64,000 nt of DNA. Source: Flammula alnicola. Taxonomy: Eukaryota > Basidiomycota > Agaricomycetes > Agaricales > Strophariaceae. The notes below the pieces were generated by a model. That model saw nothing but the letters and a program-made list of their open reading frames with translations. It did no database searches and was not told the DNA's origin. The position numbers were made by a program, and so were the translations under genes. The stretch covers positions 62,001 to 126,000 of the forward strand of contig JADNRV010000040.1 in assembly GCA_015499995.1 (NCBI GenBank), in the 5' to 3' direction. Of this stretch, positions 34,116 to 43,828 are shown in pieces. The stretch's first letter is position 1. Each line of letters starts with the position of its first letter.

Positions 34116-34801
34116 TATCTGATGTATATTTTTAAGCTACATTGCCTTTATAAGATGGTCAGATGGCATACATTGATCAAGCTTATTTAATATCGCTCAC
34201 GTACGGGCCTGTGAATTATGGGAAAAGGGGAATCTCCATCGACATGGGTGTGACTAGAATTTGAAGAACTGTTACTCATCCTGGTGATTGAGGATGACAA
34301 AGTGCGGAGAGAAAAATTGTCGATGGCGCCCAGCGGCCCCCGCCGGTCATGGCATGCGCATAAATCCTGGACCCGAAAGAATATTAACCAGAAACAATGG
34401 AGGAGCTATCTCAGTTGTATTCAGCGCCCAGCTTATTGTACCCTGGTGCGAGTTTAGGATCTGTGCCGCTTCCGATCATGTAGGCGACGTAACGGCTGCT
34501 GGTAGTAGGGATGTCGATACGTGCAAGAAGAATGGTCTGATGACGGTGGACTGCCAATCAATGACCCCTGTAATCTTGCATGGGTCGGTAGCAGTGGCGA
34601 CAATGTTGTCCTCATGCATATCTGGGTGCCAGAGCGTGAATGTTGTGAGGGTAGGAGTGAGGAATGGCTCGAGGTTGTCATAGTCATCCAAAAGGGCGAG
34701 ATGTTCGTCGAATTGAGGTAAGATAGGGCTCATGCACACTCGACAAGCCCTGTAACGTGTGACAACAATCACGTGATTCGAATTTGGCAGACGATTCAAA
34801 C

Positions 34802-35949
34802 AGGACCCCTGATAATCCTGGGGAAACTCAGATACGGATCCACCTCAAAACCGCGGCCGGAGGCCGCGGAACCCGGATACTGTTACTGATAGCGTCCACC
34901 TATGGTCAACATTGCTAGCCTCAAACATAGATCCAAAGTCCACCTATAAACCTTGAACGTCAACCCAACCTGGATACCGTCCACCTATTGTCGACCGTGG
35001 CTAGGGAACTGCACGGGTATCGCTGCGGGTTACGCGGGTTTTTCGATGTCTAGCACGTAGTATTTGTCAATACGAATTTTTTGCAATTTTTTTATGCAAA
35101 ACGGTTGAAAACTGACCAAGTTATGCATTTTTTAAGTTTGGTACTCAAAGGTTCGAAATTGATGTCACACGGGCCACGGGTAAGCGTCACGGGTATTTGT
35201 GACACCCGTGACGCTTACCCGTGGCCCGTGTGACATCAATTTCGAACCTTTGAGTACCAAACTTAAAAAATGCATAACTTGGTCAGTTTTCAACCGTTTT
35301 GCATAAAAAAAATTGCAAAAAATTCGTATTGACAAATACTACGTGCTAGACATCGAAAAACCCGCGTAACCCGCAGCGATACCCGTGCAGTTCCCTAACC
35401 GTGGCCCATGATGGGCCAGTGGCCTGCCCTGATCGGTCTCAGTGCAACATTGGACCAACACCAACCAGAACAATGCTTAACCGTTAGTTGGGCCACCTGG
35501 GACCTCTGACGACTTTTTTGATACAGTGCCCAACAATGCCATACTTCTGTAGCTATAATAAATTCTTTCTGCGTGGAATTGGGAATTTGTTTGCTTTACA
35601 TGAATCTCTCCATGATGCATTAGCTGTGTTGCCCTGCCAGTGGAAAGAAGGGAAATGAGGGTAATGATGGAGATATATAGTAGCTTTTTATGATACATAC
35701 CATGGCTAAAGCCTGCAGAGAGCTTTCGTGTATGCTTACAGGGCTCAGGAATTTTTTTTAGGATTTTTAGAAATTTTGGGAGATTTTTTTGAACTCGGAT
35801 ACATAGTCCACCTAAAACTGGGCGAAATTTTGAGTCGGGTACAAAGTCCACCAAAAAATCCGCCCCAAACGCAAAAATTGTGTCCACCCATTTTCCGCCC
35901 AAAATCGCTGATTTTGTATCTGAGTTCCCTCAGGATTATCAGGGGTCCT
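34802..35949. mobile_element. TIR transposon with 8-bp target duplication, non-autonomous
   Basis: The 34-bp ends AGGACCCCTGATAATCCTGG... (34802-34835) and the reverse complement of 35916-35949 differ at two positions. ATTCAAAC flanks both sides (34794-34801 and 35950-35957). Subterminal GTCCACC motifs recur on both flanks of the interior (near 34900, 34940, 34980, 35798, 35847 and 35881), as expected of transposase-binding repeats. There is no ORF for a transposase. The 8-bp duplication suggests a hAT-type element. A foldback MITE is nested inside, so this insertion is the older one. Confidence 0.85.
35002..35397. mobile_element. Foldback MITE, hAT-like, copy 2 (396 bp), nested
   Basis: Same family as the element at 30975-31371, differing by scattered substitutions: it starts TAGGGAACTGCACGGGTATC and ends with the reverse complement. 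The 8-bp duplication ACCGTGGC flanks it at 34994-35001 and 35398-35405. It sits inside the TIR element, giving a clear order of insertion. Confidence 0.92.
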
Positions 35950-36021
35950 ATTCAAACTCATTTGGACAGACGTGACAGTCCCATCATGTTGTTCGCAGAC
36001 ATATTGCTTTTGAATGATCAC

Positions 36022-37990
36022 CTTCCACAGACAAGAAATAAAAAATGTAGCTCCTGAGAATCACTCTAAATTGCATTTACCATAGTTCTCAGGGAGCCAA
36101 ATTTTAATTAAGGTCGTTGAAATGGCTAACATTCAAAAAGTATGGTTTGTCACGCAAATCACGTGAGGGCTTGTCGAATGTGCATGAGCCCTATCTTATA
36201 TCGGGATGTCGCTTTATCAAAGCTCGTTCGCAGGCAGAAAGTGCGTGGGCGTACGCGTACGCATGAACGTCGGGCCCTAGGGTTGCGTTTAGAATCCGTC
36301 CATGGCTCAAAGAAAACTGAATGGCTCACAAGGCCCTTTATCTATATCCAACGCAGCCCTTCAGCCTCTCCAGAACTCACTACCTACACTTGGCCCAATG
36401 TATAAACACCCCGCTTTCGGAGTAGGAGCGACGTCTGCAGGATAGAGGCTACGACCTCGTAAGGCGGATGGCAAATTTTCTTAAAGTAAAGGCTTCCGAT
36501 CTGCGAGAAACGTACGTGTAGCATAACTTTCTCAACTGCGACAATCATTGCGATGATATCGAGGACCACTGGAACTGTGAGCTCCTCGTCTCAGCATCGC
36601 GACCGTAGTGGCACGCCTGGCACCTTTTCGTAGATGATAGATTTTGTTCCCAACAGGCGTGCTCTCTGCGCGAGAGCTTCATGCTAGGACACGAGGAACC
36701 GGGATTTCTAGTTCCGAACATATTTCATTGTGGCAACTTCGCTCGCCGTCATGTAAGTTGGGGACTAGCCACAGGAAATGGAATGAGCGCGGCCTTGACC
36801 GCGACATCCGCTACGGTGGATACGTCGAATGAAACATATCTCGCGGCGAGCTCTGACAGGATGTCAGATGGACCGTGGGATAGAATTTGAAAACACACGC
36901 TTCTCGTCGTTGTAGAGCCAATGTCCCTTCGTAAACGAAAAAAGCTTTTTGTAGATCTACCAGGTGTGAGATTTATTCTTCCTTGCTCAAACATCAAGAA
37001 AGCTTACCGTTTATCGACAGGTGAAATGCACGAACGATGAATGTTCCAGGCGGCCAGAGGAAGCCTCTTGGAGAAATGCGACAACATCCAGGTGCCTAAA
37101 TGTCTTGAGGTATGTAGAAGCGATGATGACCTCTGGTGAGTGACAGTTCGCCAGGGGTAGTGCAGCCCAGACGAGAATTGCAGGTCTCTTCACTCACTAG
37201 CAATCGAGGTCGGATGAAAATTTCCATTGATAAGGCTTCGAGTGCACATACCGCGTTCACGTTTCAAGGAAACTAAAGAGGATATTGCGAAATTGCGCAA
37301 TGCAGTTCGAGATTCTTCGACAAGCTAAGCATCCTCTCGGCGTCGTTCAGAGTGAGGACAGACTCTGGTATAATTTAAGAGGTAAAAGAAGGCGGTAAGG
37401 ATATCACTCTCGACGAGTGGCCGAACAACTTTTTGGCAACTTCAAGTTGAAGAAAGCTGAAGCGAATTGAACGCGCGAAAAACGAGATTGGATGTCAGCT
37501 GATCAGTGATCGTCATGTGCTCATCAAATGAACAACGCGTTTCGGAATTTCCTCGCGTTTCAAATTCTTCAAGTTCCTGTCACGGTCGGACTGTCCTCAG
37601 TGCTGAGTGTCCTGGACTCCTGCGCCAAGAATTTAACGTTTTTCGTTGAACGTTAACGTTAACGTTCAACTATGACTTCGCCAACTTCGGCAGGAATCGC
37701 GAGAGCTTGTCAAAAGCAAGCTCTACAATGCAATGATTCGACTGTCCGGATGCTTCCGGATGACACTTGATTCCTTCCTGACACGGTCTCCTGCGCCGAC
37801 CTGGATTCTTTCCCCGTCAAAAATAGAGGACACATCAAGGAATGTGGCATATAGTCGGTGCGGTGTTTTTGCCAAAGAAGTTTACACAACTCACCCTGTT
37901 AAGTAACAGTAACTTAAGTATAGCTCGTAGTCCTCTTATGCCGAAATTCTCCCTGCTGCCTTGCTGGGCGCTGGTGACTGCCGCGTACCC
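36022..37990. other. Intergenic stretch, decayed or non-coding
   Basis: It contains a 33-bp inverted copy of the APH-gene segment (36166-36198) and a 26-bp perfect palindrome (37645-37670). Minus-strand frames at 36749-36997 and 37011-37193 look protein-like in places (for example PSDILSELAARYVSFDVS), but I could not join them into a gene. Confidence 0.4.
37645..37670. repeat. 26-bp perfect palindrome
   Basis: GTTGAACGTTAACG followed by its mirror complement reads the same on both strands over 26 bases, built from overlapping GTTAACGTT units. A further AACGTTTTTCG lies just upstream. It stands about 320 bases before a small gene. Confidence 0.85.
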
Positions 37991-38983
37991 ATGGCCAACA
38001 AGATTGGTGTCAAACTGACATGGATGGCGGGACAGTCCGAGTCCTATGAAAAGGATGTTCTGTTGAGACTTGCCGTTGGCCACATCTCGTCAGTCTTAGG
38101 CATTCCACACCGTGAACAGGCTCCAACTCCACTCCATGAGTCAATCTTGGACAGAAGGCTCGCCAAGAGGTAATAAAACCAGCAAATGTTATGAATTACA
38201 GACGTTCACCCGCATTCAACCCAGGGCGACTGCTCCTCACCTTCTGTACTCCGAATCTCGAAAAGAAGGGTACATACCCTCGCACCGTTATACCATGCCC
38301 CAACTCGTACCAGGTATAGAGTAAATTAGATGTTCTAGCTCTCGTCTGATCTCATGTGTCGTAAAAACAGGATACACTAGAAGCCTCTAGACAAGTGTTC
38401 GCGAAACAAATCAAGCTGGCAGTTGCCAGCACATCTGGAGCAGTTCCTGACGCTGACCCAGATCTCACATTGAAATGCGCAATAACGAGGCCCAACGGCA
38501 TGACATCGTGGTGCGAATTTCAAGTCATCGATTGGAAAGAAGTCATTCGTCCGGATGGAGACGAAATAGGTGTCTTTATTCAAGGCTCTTCTGACCTCCC
38601 GTACGAACCAGAAACTACCGGGAGTAAGGAGGAAGAAATCGAGAAATCGAAATTCTTGCACTTGGTGTGCGGAGGTAGTGCAAAGACGATCCTTGCTCCA
38701 GCTACGCTGCAGGTTGGTCCATATTCCCTCTATATTTTGGTCCAATGGTTTGACCAGTCAACCGCCCGTTGTTTTCCAGGATCTTAAATTATTGTGCGAC
38801 TCGCTGTTTGACCTTGGTTATAAGACCTCCATTGAGATCTCGACACACGTCCGACATCCTAGGACCGGGAAGATTATTCTGGTTGAGCTACATGAAGCGT
38901 CGTATTCAAAGTTTATTGCGATACAAAAGGATCCTATCCTTCTCAACGTTTGCGGTGTGATCGCTGTTGGCAAATACTATTAG
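37991..38983 (+). CDS. Hypothetical protein, four exons, 278 residues
   Basis: Exons 37991-38169, 38202-38313, 38371-38712 and 38780-38983 join with exact phases at consensus sites, which supports a real gene. The protein starts MANKIGVKLTWMAGQSESYE. It has RRSPAFNPGRLLLTFCTPNL in exon 2 and a possible beta-rich middle (SWCEFQVIDWKEVIRPDGDE, then IGVFIQGSSDLPYEP). It ends with TGKIILVELHEASYSKF and a hydrophobic tail LLNVCGVIAVGKYY. No signal peptide or clear membrane span is present. I do not recognise the family. The start could lie further upstream in an unseen exon. Intron 1 is short, at 32 bases. Confidence 0.6.
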
Positions 38984-39284
38984 TTTAATACAATTCTCGC
39001 CGTTATCTATTTTTCTAATACGTGAATCAAGGTTGTCAGATGCCAGGAAATAATGATGCATTCTGGACAAAGTCTACAATGGTCTGAATTATATGATACA
39101 TGCACTATAAGTAGCGATTGGTACATGGGTTGAGAGTGATGTCAGAGAGCCAGGCCCAGCAACTTACAAGATACACGAGAAAAAATGTTGGACGTCCAGG
39201 CAGCCCTCCAGGAGGCTGTCTGCTATCCTCCGTGGATGTAATGATACATGCGTCCATATCGCTCAGCAATGCCGGATGGAAGGG
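38984..39284. other. Convergent 3' spacer
   Basis: This 301-base spacer lies between the ends of two convergent genes. No feature is seen beyond AT-rich 3' flanking DNA. Confidence 0.4.
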
Positions 39285-40802
39285 TTACTTCCGTAGTGCC
39301 ATAAGCAGAGAACCGACTGCGAGGAACCCGAAATGATTTGCCGGATAGCACACGTACATCGGCTCTTGCGTCACTTCGAATTTTTTCTGTAAGGTCATTT
39401 ATTTAGTCGACAACCACTTTACGGAAAAATGTTATGCGTACCCTGTACTGGCCTGTCTTGATAAGGCCGACCATGCCTGACACTGCGTTGTACGTTCGGC
39501 TCAGCACGCTGATCTTCCATCCACAGACATTATGTCCGGGAAGAAGGTGCTCAGCTGCTGTAATCCCAAACGACACCATAACCCTGTCCTTCGTACGATC
39601 GGGCTCAACGACGACCTCCCCTGCTGTAGTTGCGGGTGTAGTGGCGGCGGTCGTCTCTGGCTCGACGACAGCAATTGACGGTGCCTCTTTCGCTAGCTCC
39701 GTCTGCTCGTTGTAGAGATCTTTCAAGGCAGTAAATATGAGCTTCTCGGATACACCTGTAGTGGCGTGGCGGAAGGTTATGCATTTGACAATTTGCCATG
39801 ACGTTGGGCTTATGCGAGAAAGGATCTCAATGCCCACGACCTGTGATGACCAAATTTCGTCAGATCATTAAGAGAAGAAAACAAATCTGCCGGCGTACCT
39901 TGCCTTGCCGCTTCGCAACCCAGTATCTCCTATGCGGCTCGTCCAACCATGGCTCGATGGTCATGGATTCAAACTCCATTCCGAGCTTATGCGCCTTCCA
40001 ATCCCTAATTCCCGCCTCTACCATTTCCCGTTCAATAGGATTCCATTCTCCGTACTTTACTTCGCGCGCCTCCACGTGGTCTTTCTCCGCGTGTGCTAGG
40101 TTCTTTTTTAACTCGTCGTCGTCGTGATGTTGGAGGTCCATGATCTCGATAACGTGGGCCGGGTCCATGACGTCATCATATATACATGACATAGTGACCC
40201 ATCCCAGCGCCTCATTTGCTAGGACAGCTTCGAGGTTGCGGTCAACGCAGCACCATACGGGACGGTGGTGGGTGGCTTCGGCGAAAGCGATGAATGCGCG
40301 GGCGGTTTTCTCGAGTGCAGCAGGTGATGAGACTAGGGGATTGCCCCACGCGAAGATAAAAGGATCTACGGCGAGGAAATGAGAAATTCCCGTTTGCAAT
40401 GCCAATGAGACAGAACTGAGCCGCACCTTTTTCGATATAGCCCTGCACTGGTGTGAATTCTGACTCGGGTATGGGTTGGGATGGCCGCCAGATCTTGTAC
40501 CTCTCGCCATCTAGCCATGCTACAGAGCTTGAGGTGCCGTATTGGGCAATGAGATCGGCGAGCGACATTTGTTCTGGCGAATTATATGACGGGGAAATGG
40601 GCGAAAAGACTCCCGTCGGCGTCTTGTCGAGGAACTCGCGACTCGAACGGCTGACAGAACGGCTGGCAGCAGCGCTTGCCGCTTCGATGTGGGCTGCATG
40701 TTCGGGGGTGCCAAAAACACACCCAGTAGGGCATGCAGTCGTCGGCGATGCCACAGATTTGTTGTTGTGGTGCGTCGTAATAGGTGATAAAATGTTGGCC
40801 AT
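39285..40802 (-). CDS. DUF2156 (LPG synthase C-terminal) protein, candidate aminoacyl-tRNA-dependent lipid aminoacyltransferase
   Basis: Exons on the minus strand: 40802-40427, 40365-39899, 39840-39442 and 39386-39285; 447 residues. Order of the fold: YIEKDPFIFAWGNPLVSS (about 122-139, the MprF GDP-like loop), HRPVWCCVDRNLEAVLANEA, the basic helix DDELKKNLAHAEKDHVEARE, EAGIRDWKAHKLGMEF, then WVAKRQGKVVGIEILS. The typical end YNAVSGMVGLIKTGQYRKKF then VTQEPMYVCYPAN matches the MprF pattern of a Tyr/Phe-Glu/Pro-Tyr finish. Freestanding fungal DUF2156 proteins include ErgS-type enzymes that move an amino acid from tRNA to ergosterol. Whether this one uses ergosterol, phosphatidylglycerol or another acceptor is inference. 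No AspRS domain is fused. The N-terminal 100 residues are Ser/Thr-rich and a C-terminal hydrophobic stretch (FGFLAVGSLLMALRK) may touch the membrane. Confidence 0.8.
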
Positions 40803-41695
40803 TGAGTTGGTCGTGTGGTGGATGCGAACTGATAACGTTTTTGAGTAGGGTGATGATTGAGCTTATGAGACATGGGCACATATATACCCCTCGGATCTAG
40901 TTTCCAAGAGGAGCCTTTTTCGTCAGAGGAGGAAACTTCTGCGAAGCTAGACCGTGCTCTAACTGCGCTCTGGCTTGTACCTTTGTCATATGCACGGAGT
41001 TAAATCTGAAGATTGCGTCCGACGAAGCTGTAATTCATGTCTGGCCAATGGCCATGAATGTTTTGTTGAAAACCTGCTTTGTCCGACCTACGGTGGCCTA
41101 GAACGCTCTGGGAAATGTCAAATGCCATGACGGCAAGTTTTTGGTCAGACGTTACAACGCGCGCCGTTCCTTTCTATCTTTAAAACAGAACAGCTCGGTC
41201 ATCGTATTGATTACGATGCGGTAGTCAGGTTTGAACTTCAAGCTTCAAGGAGGGACTTTCGAAGGCCAGAATTGCATGTGAATGTTGAACGTTGAACACA
41301 TAAAATCAGCTTCGTTGACTTAGCCCCGGTCCCGACAAACATCGGACAACATCGGTCCCCGGAGTTCTAGATTCTGCTCCTGTGTTTTCAGTCGTCAAAA
41401 TCTTTGCGAGTGGGCGGGAATTGGGGAGGCTTGAGGTACCGGTTCTCATATAAGACCCTTAGATGGAGGGGAACCGACATATAACGATGACGTATGAGGT
41501 CGTTCCATTGCATGCGACGTACTATATTATGTTGTACAAAAATTAGTGGTACAAAAGAGAAACCATCATCATGTACAAACGGTATGCCCGATGGAAGTGT
41601 AAGGTCCAAACTGGATTGCTTCGTGACAAAAGCAGACTGGGAAAGGCCGGCTCGTGTAAAAGATCAGGAGAACCAAGCCATTGCATTTGCTACGG
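40803..41695. other. Intergenic spacer between DUF2156 gene and SYF2
   Basis: This is the promoter side of the DUF2156 gene and the 3' side of SYF2. Short frames here overlap real exons or each other and are not supported. Confidence 0.4.
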
Positions 41696-43041
41696 CTACA
41701 GAGCGGTGCCTCGTTCGAAGCTTGCACGAATCTCCGCCGTGTACTTGTCGTAATACCGTGCAATCTGAAAGTGCAAGATATGAGCCCCGGAAAAAAGAGA
41801 GAAGATGGGATAGAAAAGAGTGGCACCTTTTTGTTGAAGACACGATTGTGTTCGTTGATATAGGTGATATCGCCCTCTTCTTCGTTGAGGCGTTTCCGGG
41901 AGAATTTGCCCTTCTTGTCGATACTGTTGTGATGCGAGTGCGAGTCAGAAAAACGAATAATGAAGCACAACGTAGGGCGGCATACTCTTTGTTGATCTTG
42001 CTAACCACCCTATCGATAGCATCTTCCGATGGTTTACTGTCTCCGTATATGAGTGTGTTCGCGTCTCTGTATAGGTTCTCCGCTGCCAGCTTCTGTTCTT
42101 GACTCATGACAGCCAGGTCAGAAGATCCTGCTGTGGGGTTGAAGCCCACAAGGGAACCAGAGCTCTGACCCATAGCAATCGCCTTCTGCTTGTTGTAGGC
42201 AGCGAGGTCAGGCTTGATAATATCTAGGTCCTTCTTATATCGTCTCCGAGCAGCATGTGCATCATCTATGATAGGATCCCATTAGCACAACGTTCTGAGC
42301 AAGGTATCAGGAGACATACCATGAAATTCGAAATCCGCTCTCCGTTTCTTCCGAGCCAGCTTCTTCTCCCACTCTTCATTCTCTTCGATGGTATATTCCC
42401 AATTCTTCTGCCGCTCAACGTCCTCGCCCCTTTCCTCTGCATCAGCCTTCAGTCGAAGCGTTTCTGCGAGCTTTCGTTGTCTTTCCAAGCGAGCAGCATC
42501 CCGTGCCGTTATCTTTGCCTTGGCAGACTCTTCTACTAGCGACGCGCGATTTGCCCGTGAGGAAGCCGACTATATCACGAAGGGTTCGTCAACGACTGCT
42601 CAGTCTAAGGGTCACACAAAACTGAGTACACACCATCTTTTTACGCAGCTGCTCTAGTTTCGCTTTCCGTTCCTCCATGGTCATCTTCTTGATCTCTTCC
42701 TTCTCTTCTGCCTGCACCTCATTGTCCGCAGGTGTGGCATCTCCTGAATTACCGGAGCTCTCCTCAATCCCAGTCATTTCCTCGACAAACTCCTCTGCGG
42801 CTTCCACAACATCAGCGAGTTTCTCGCGCACCACCTCCGCTGCATGTTTCACGGTTTTCTCTGCATTCTCTACGAGTTCCGTGGCAGATTCAACGAGGGA
42901 CGTTGAAGCTGATGGCTCTGGTTCGTCTGTTTGCATAACATTATCCTCGGCTAATGTTTCTGGTTCAATGGGCGGTGCGGATTGTGGCGCTGCCTTTCCT
43001 CCCTTTTTCTTGCCACGTTTCGAGGAGCGGGCTGCTGGCAT
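41696..43041 (-). CDS. SYF2: Pre-mRNA-splicing factor SYF2
   Basis: SYF2 belongs to the Prp19-associated (NTC) part of the spliceosome and acts in the nucleus. Exons on the minus strand: 43041-42634, 42569-42320, 42265-41986, 41923-41827 and 41764-41696; 367 residues. Residues 1-135 are a long basic then acidic tail (MPAARSSKRGKKKGGKAAPQ, Glu-rich thereafter), longer than in most SYF2 proteins. The SYF2 domain follows: ARLERQRKLAETLRLKADAE, NWEYTIEENEEWEKKLARKK, DLDIIKPDLAAYNKQKA and FSRKRLNEEEGDITYINEHN. The invariant end is IARYYDKYTAEIRASFERGT followed by AL. It diverges from UPF3 across a 787-base intergenic region. Confidence 0.95.
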
Positions 43042-43828
43042 GATTGTTGTATGAAAAGAGTGAAGTGGAAGGTAGTTGTCAGAGGGCTGTGTTCGAATTT
43101 GGCAAGGACTTGGGTCGAGCAAAATAGGAACATATTTCTCACGATATTTGTTAGGTAAACAACCGATGTCCGGCCTCCGCGCTCCGGAGTCCGGTCGAAA
43201 AAAACTGTTCACCGCGGGTCGTCGACTTAAACTTATGCAGAACATGAAGGGATTATGAAGCCGTATATTGCAAAGAGACGCTATCACAGGAATACAGTTA
43301 CTGAAGAGAACTAACGACTGAATCACAGCGCGCGATGATGGCCTGAAAGCACTGAAGAGTGGCCCTCGAAGCTTCGAAGGCTCGTCGAAAGAATGTGGGA
43401 CAGACTGAGAAAAGAAGATTATATGTCAGCAAAGTTGAAAAGTTACAAGGTTTTAAAGAAAAGAGCACGAGTCAGAATTGCAGAAGTAAAAGTCAGCAGC
43501 GGGATAAATCCCTAAGACTGTTGAGCTTGATATGTGAATTCTTATTCATCATACGCACGAATAGAGATAGGAGAGACAACAAGAGAAAGGAATCATGAAC
43601 TAACCATCAAGAAACAAACATCACAGATCCAGAGAACGAGGAAGGAGAAGGAGGGTGGATTGAAAATGAATCAACAAAAAAAAAGTTTATATGCGTTACT
43701 TATTCGAGCTCCGCTGCAAGATCAGTGGTGGCGCCGATAAGCCGAAGCTGGAAGCGCTAATCAATGTTTGCCAGTGTATCCTGAGCCAGTCTTGAGCATA
43801 TCTGGGTCTTTAATCATCGCTAGGCTTC
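43042..43828. promoter_or_regulatory. Divergent promoter region SYF2/UPF3
   Basis: This 787-base region separates the two start codons. It contains purine-rich stretches (GAAAGGAATC, GAGGAAGGAGAAGGAGG at 43638 onward) but no TATA box or ORF that I can support. Confidence 0.35.

Larger units (their letters stand above)
34476..36021 (-). pseudogene. Aminoglycoside phosphotransferase (APH)-family kinase-like gene split by a transposon
   Basis: Two coding pieces on the minus strand, 36021-35950 and 34793-34476, are separated by a TIR element and one extra 8-bp duplication. The first piece ends exactly at the duplication (…SVQMSLN), and ignoring the insertion the frame continues RLPNSNHVIVV without shift. 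The second piece has the kinase brackets LWHPDMHEDNIV (catalytic-loop HxDxxxxN) and ITGVIDWQSTVIRPFFLH (the DFG-equivalent IDW of fungal APH proteins). Upstream and downstream exons were not found, so the gene was probably already partial. A 33-bp piece of it also appears inverted at 36166-36198. Confidence 0.65.

Noticed and set aside
30975..35397. CRISPR-like or riboswitch structure suggested by the strong hairpins
   Set aside because: The hairpins have transposon ends and 8-bp target duplications, occur in a eukaryotic nuclear context and lack spaced repeats.
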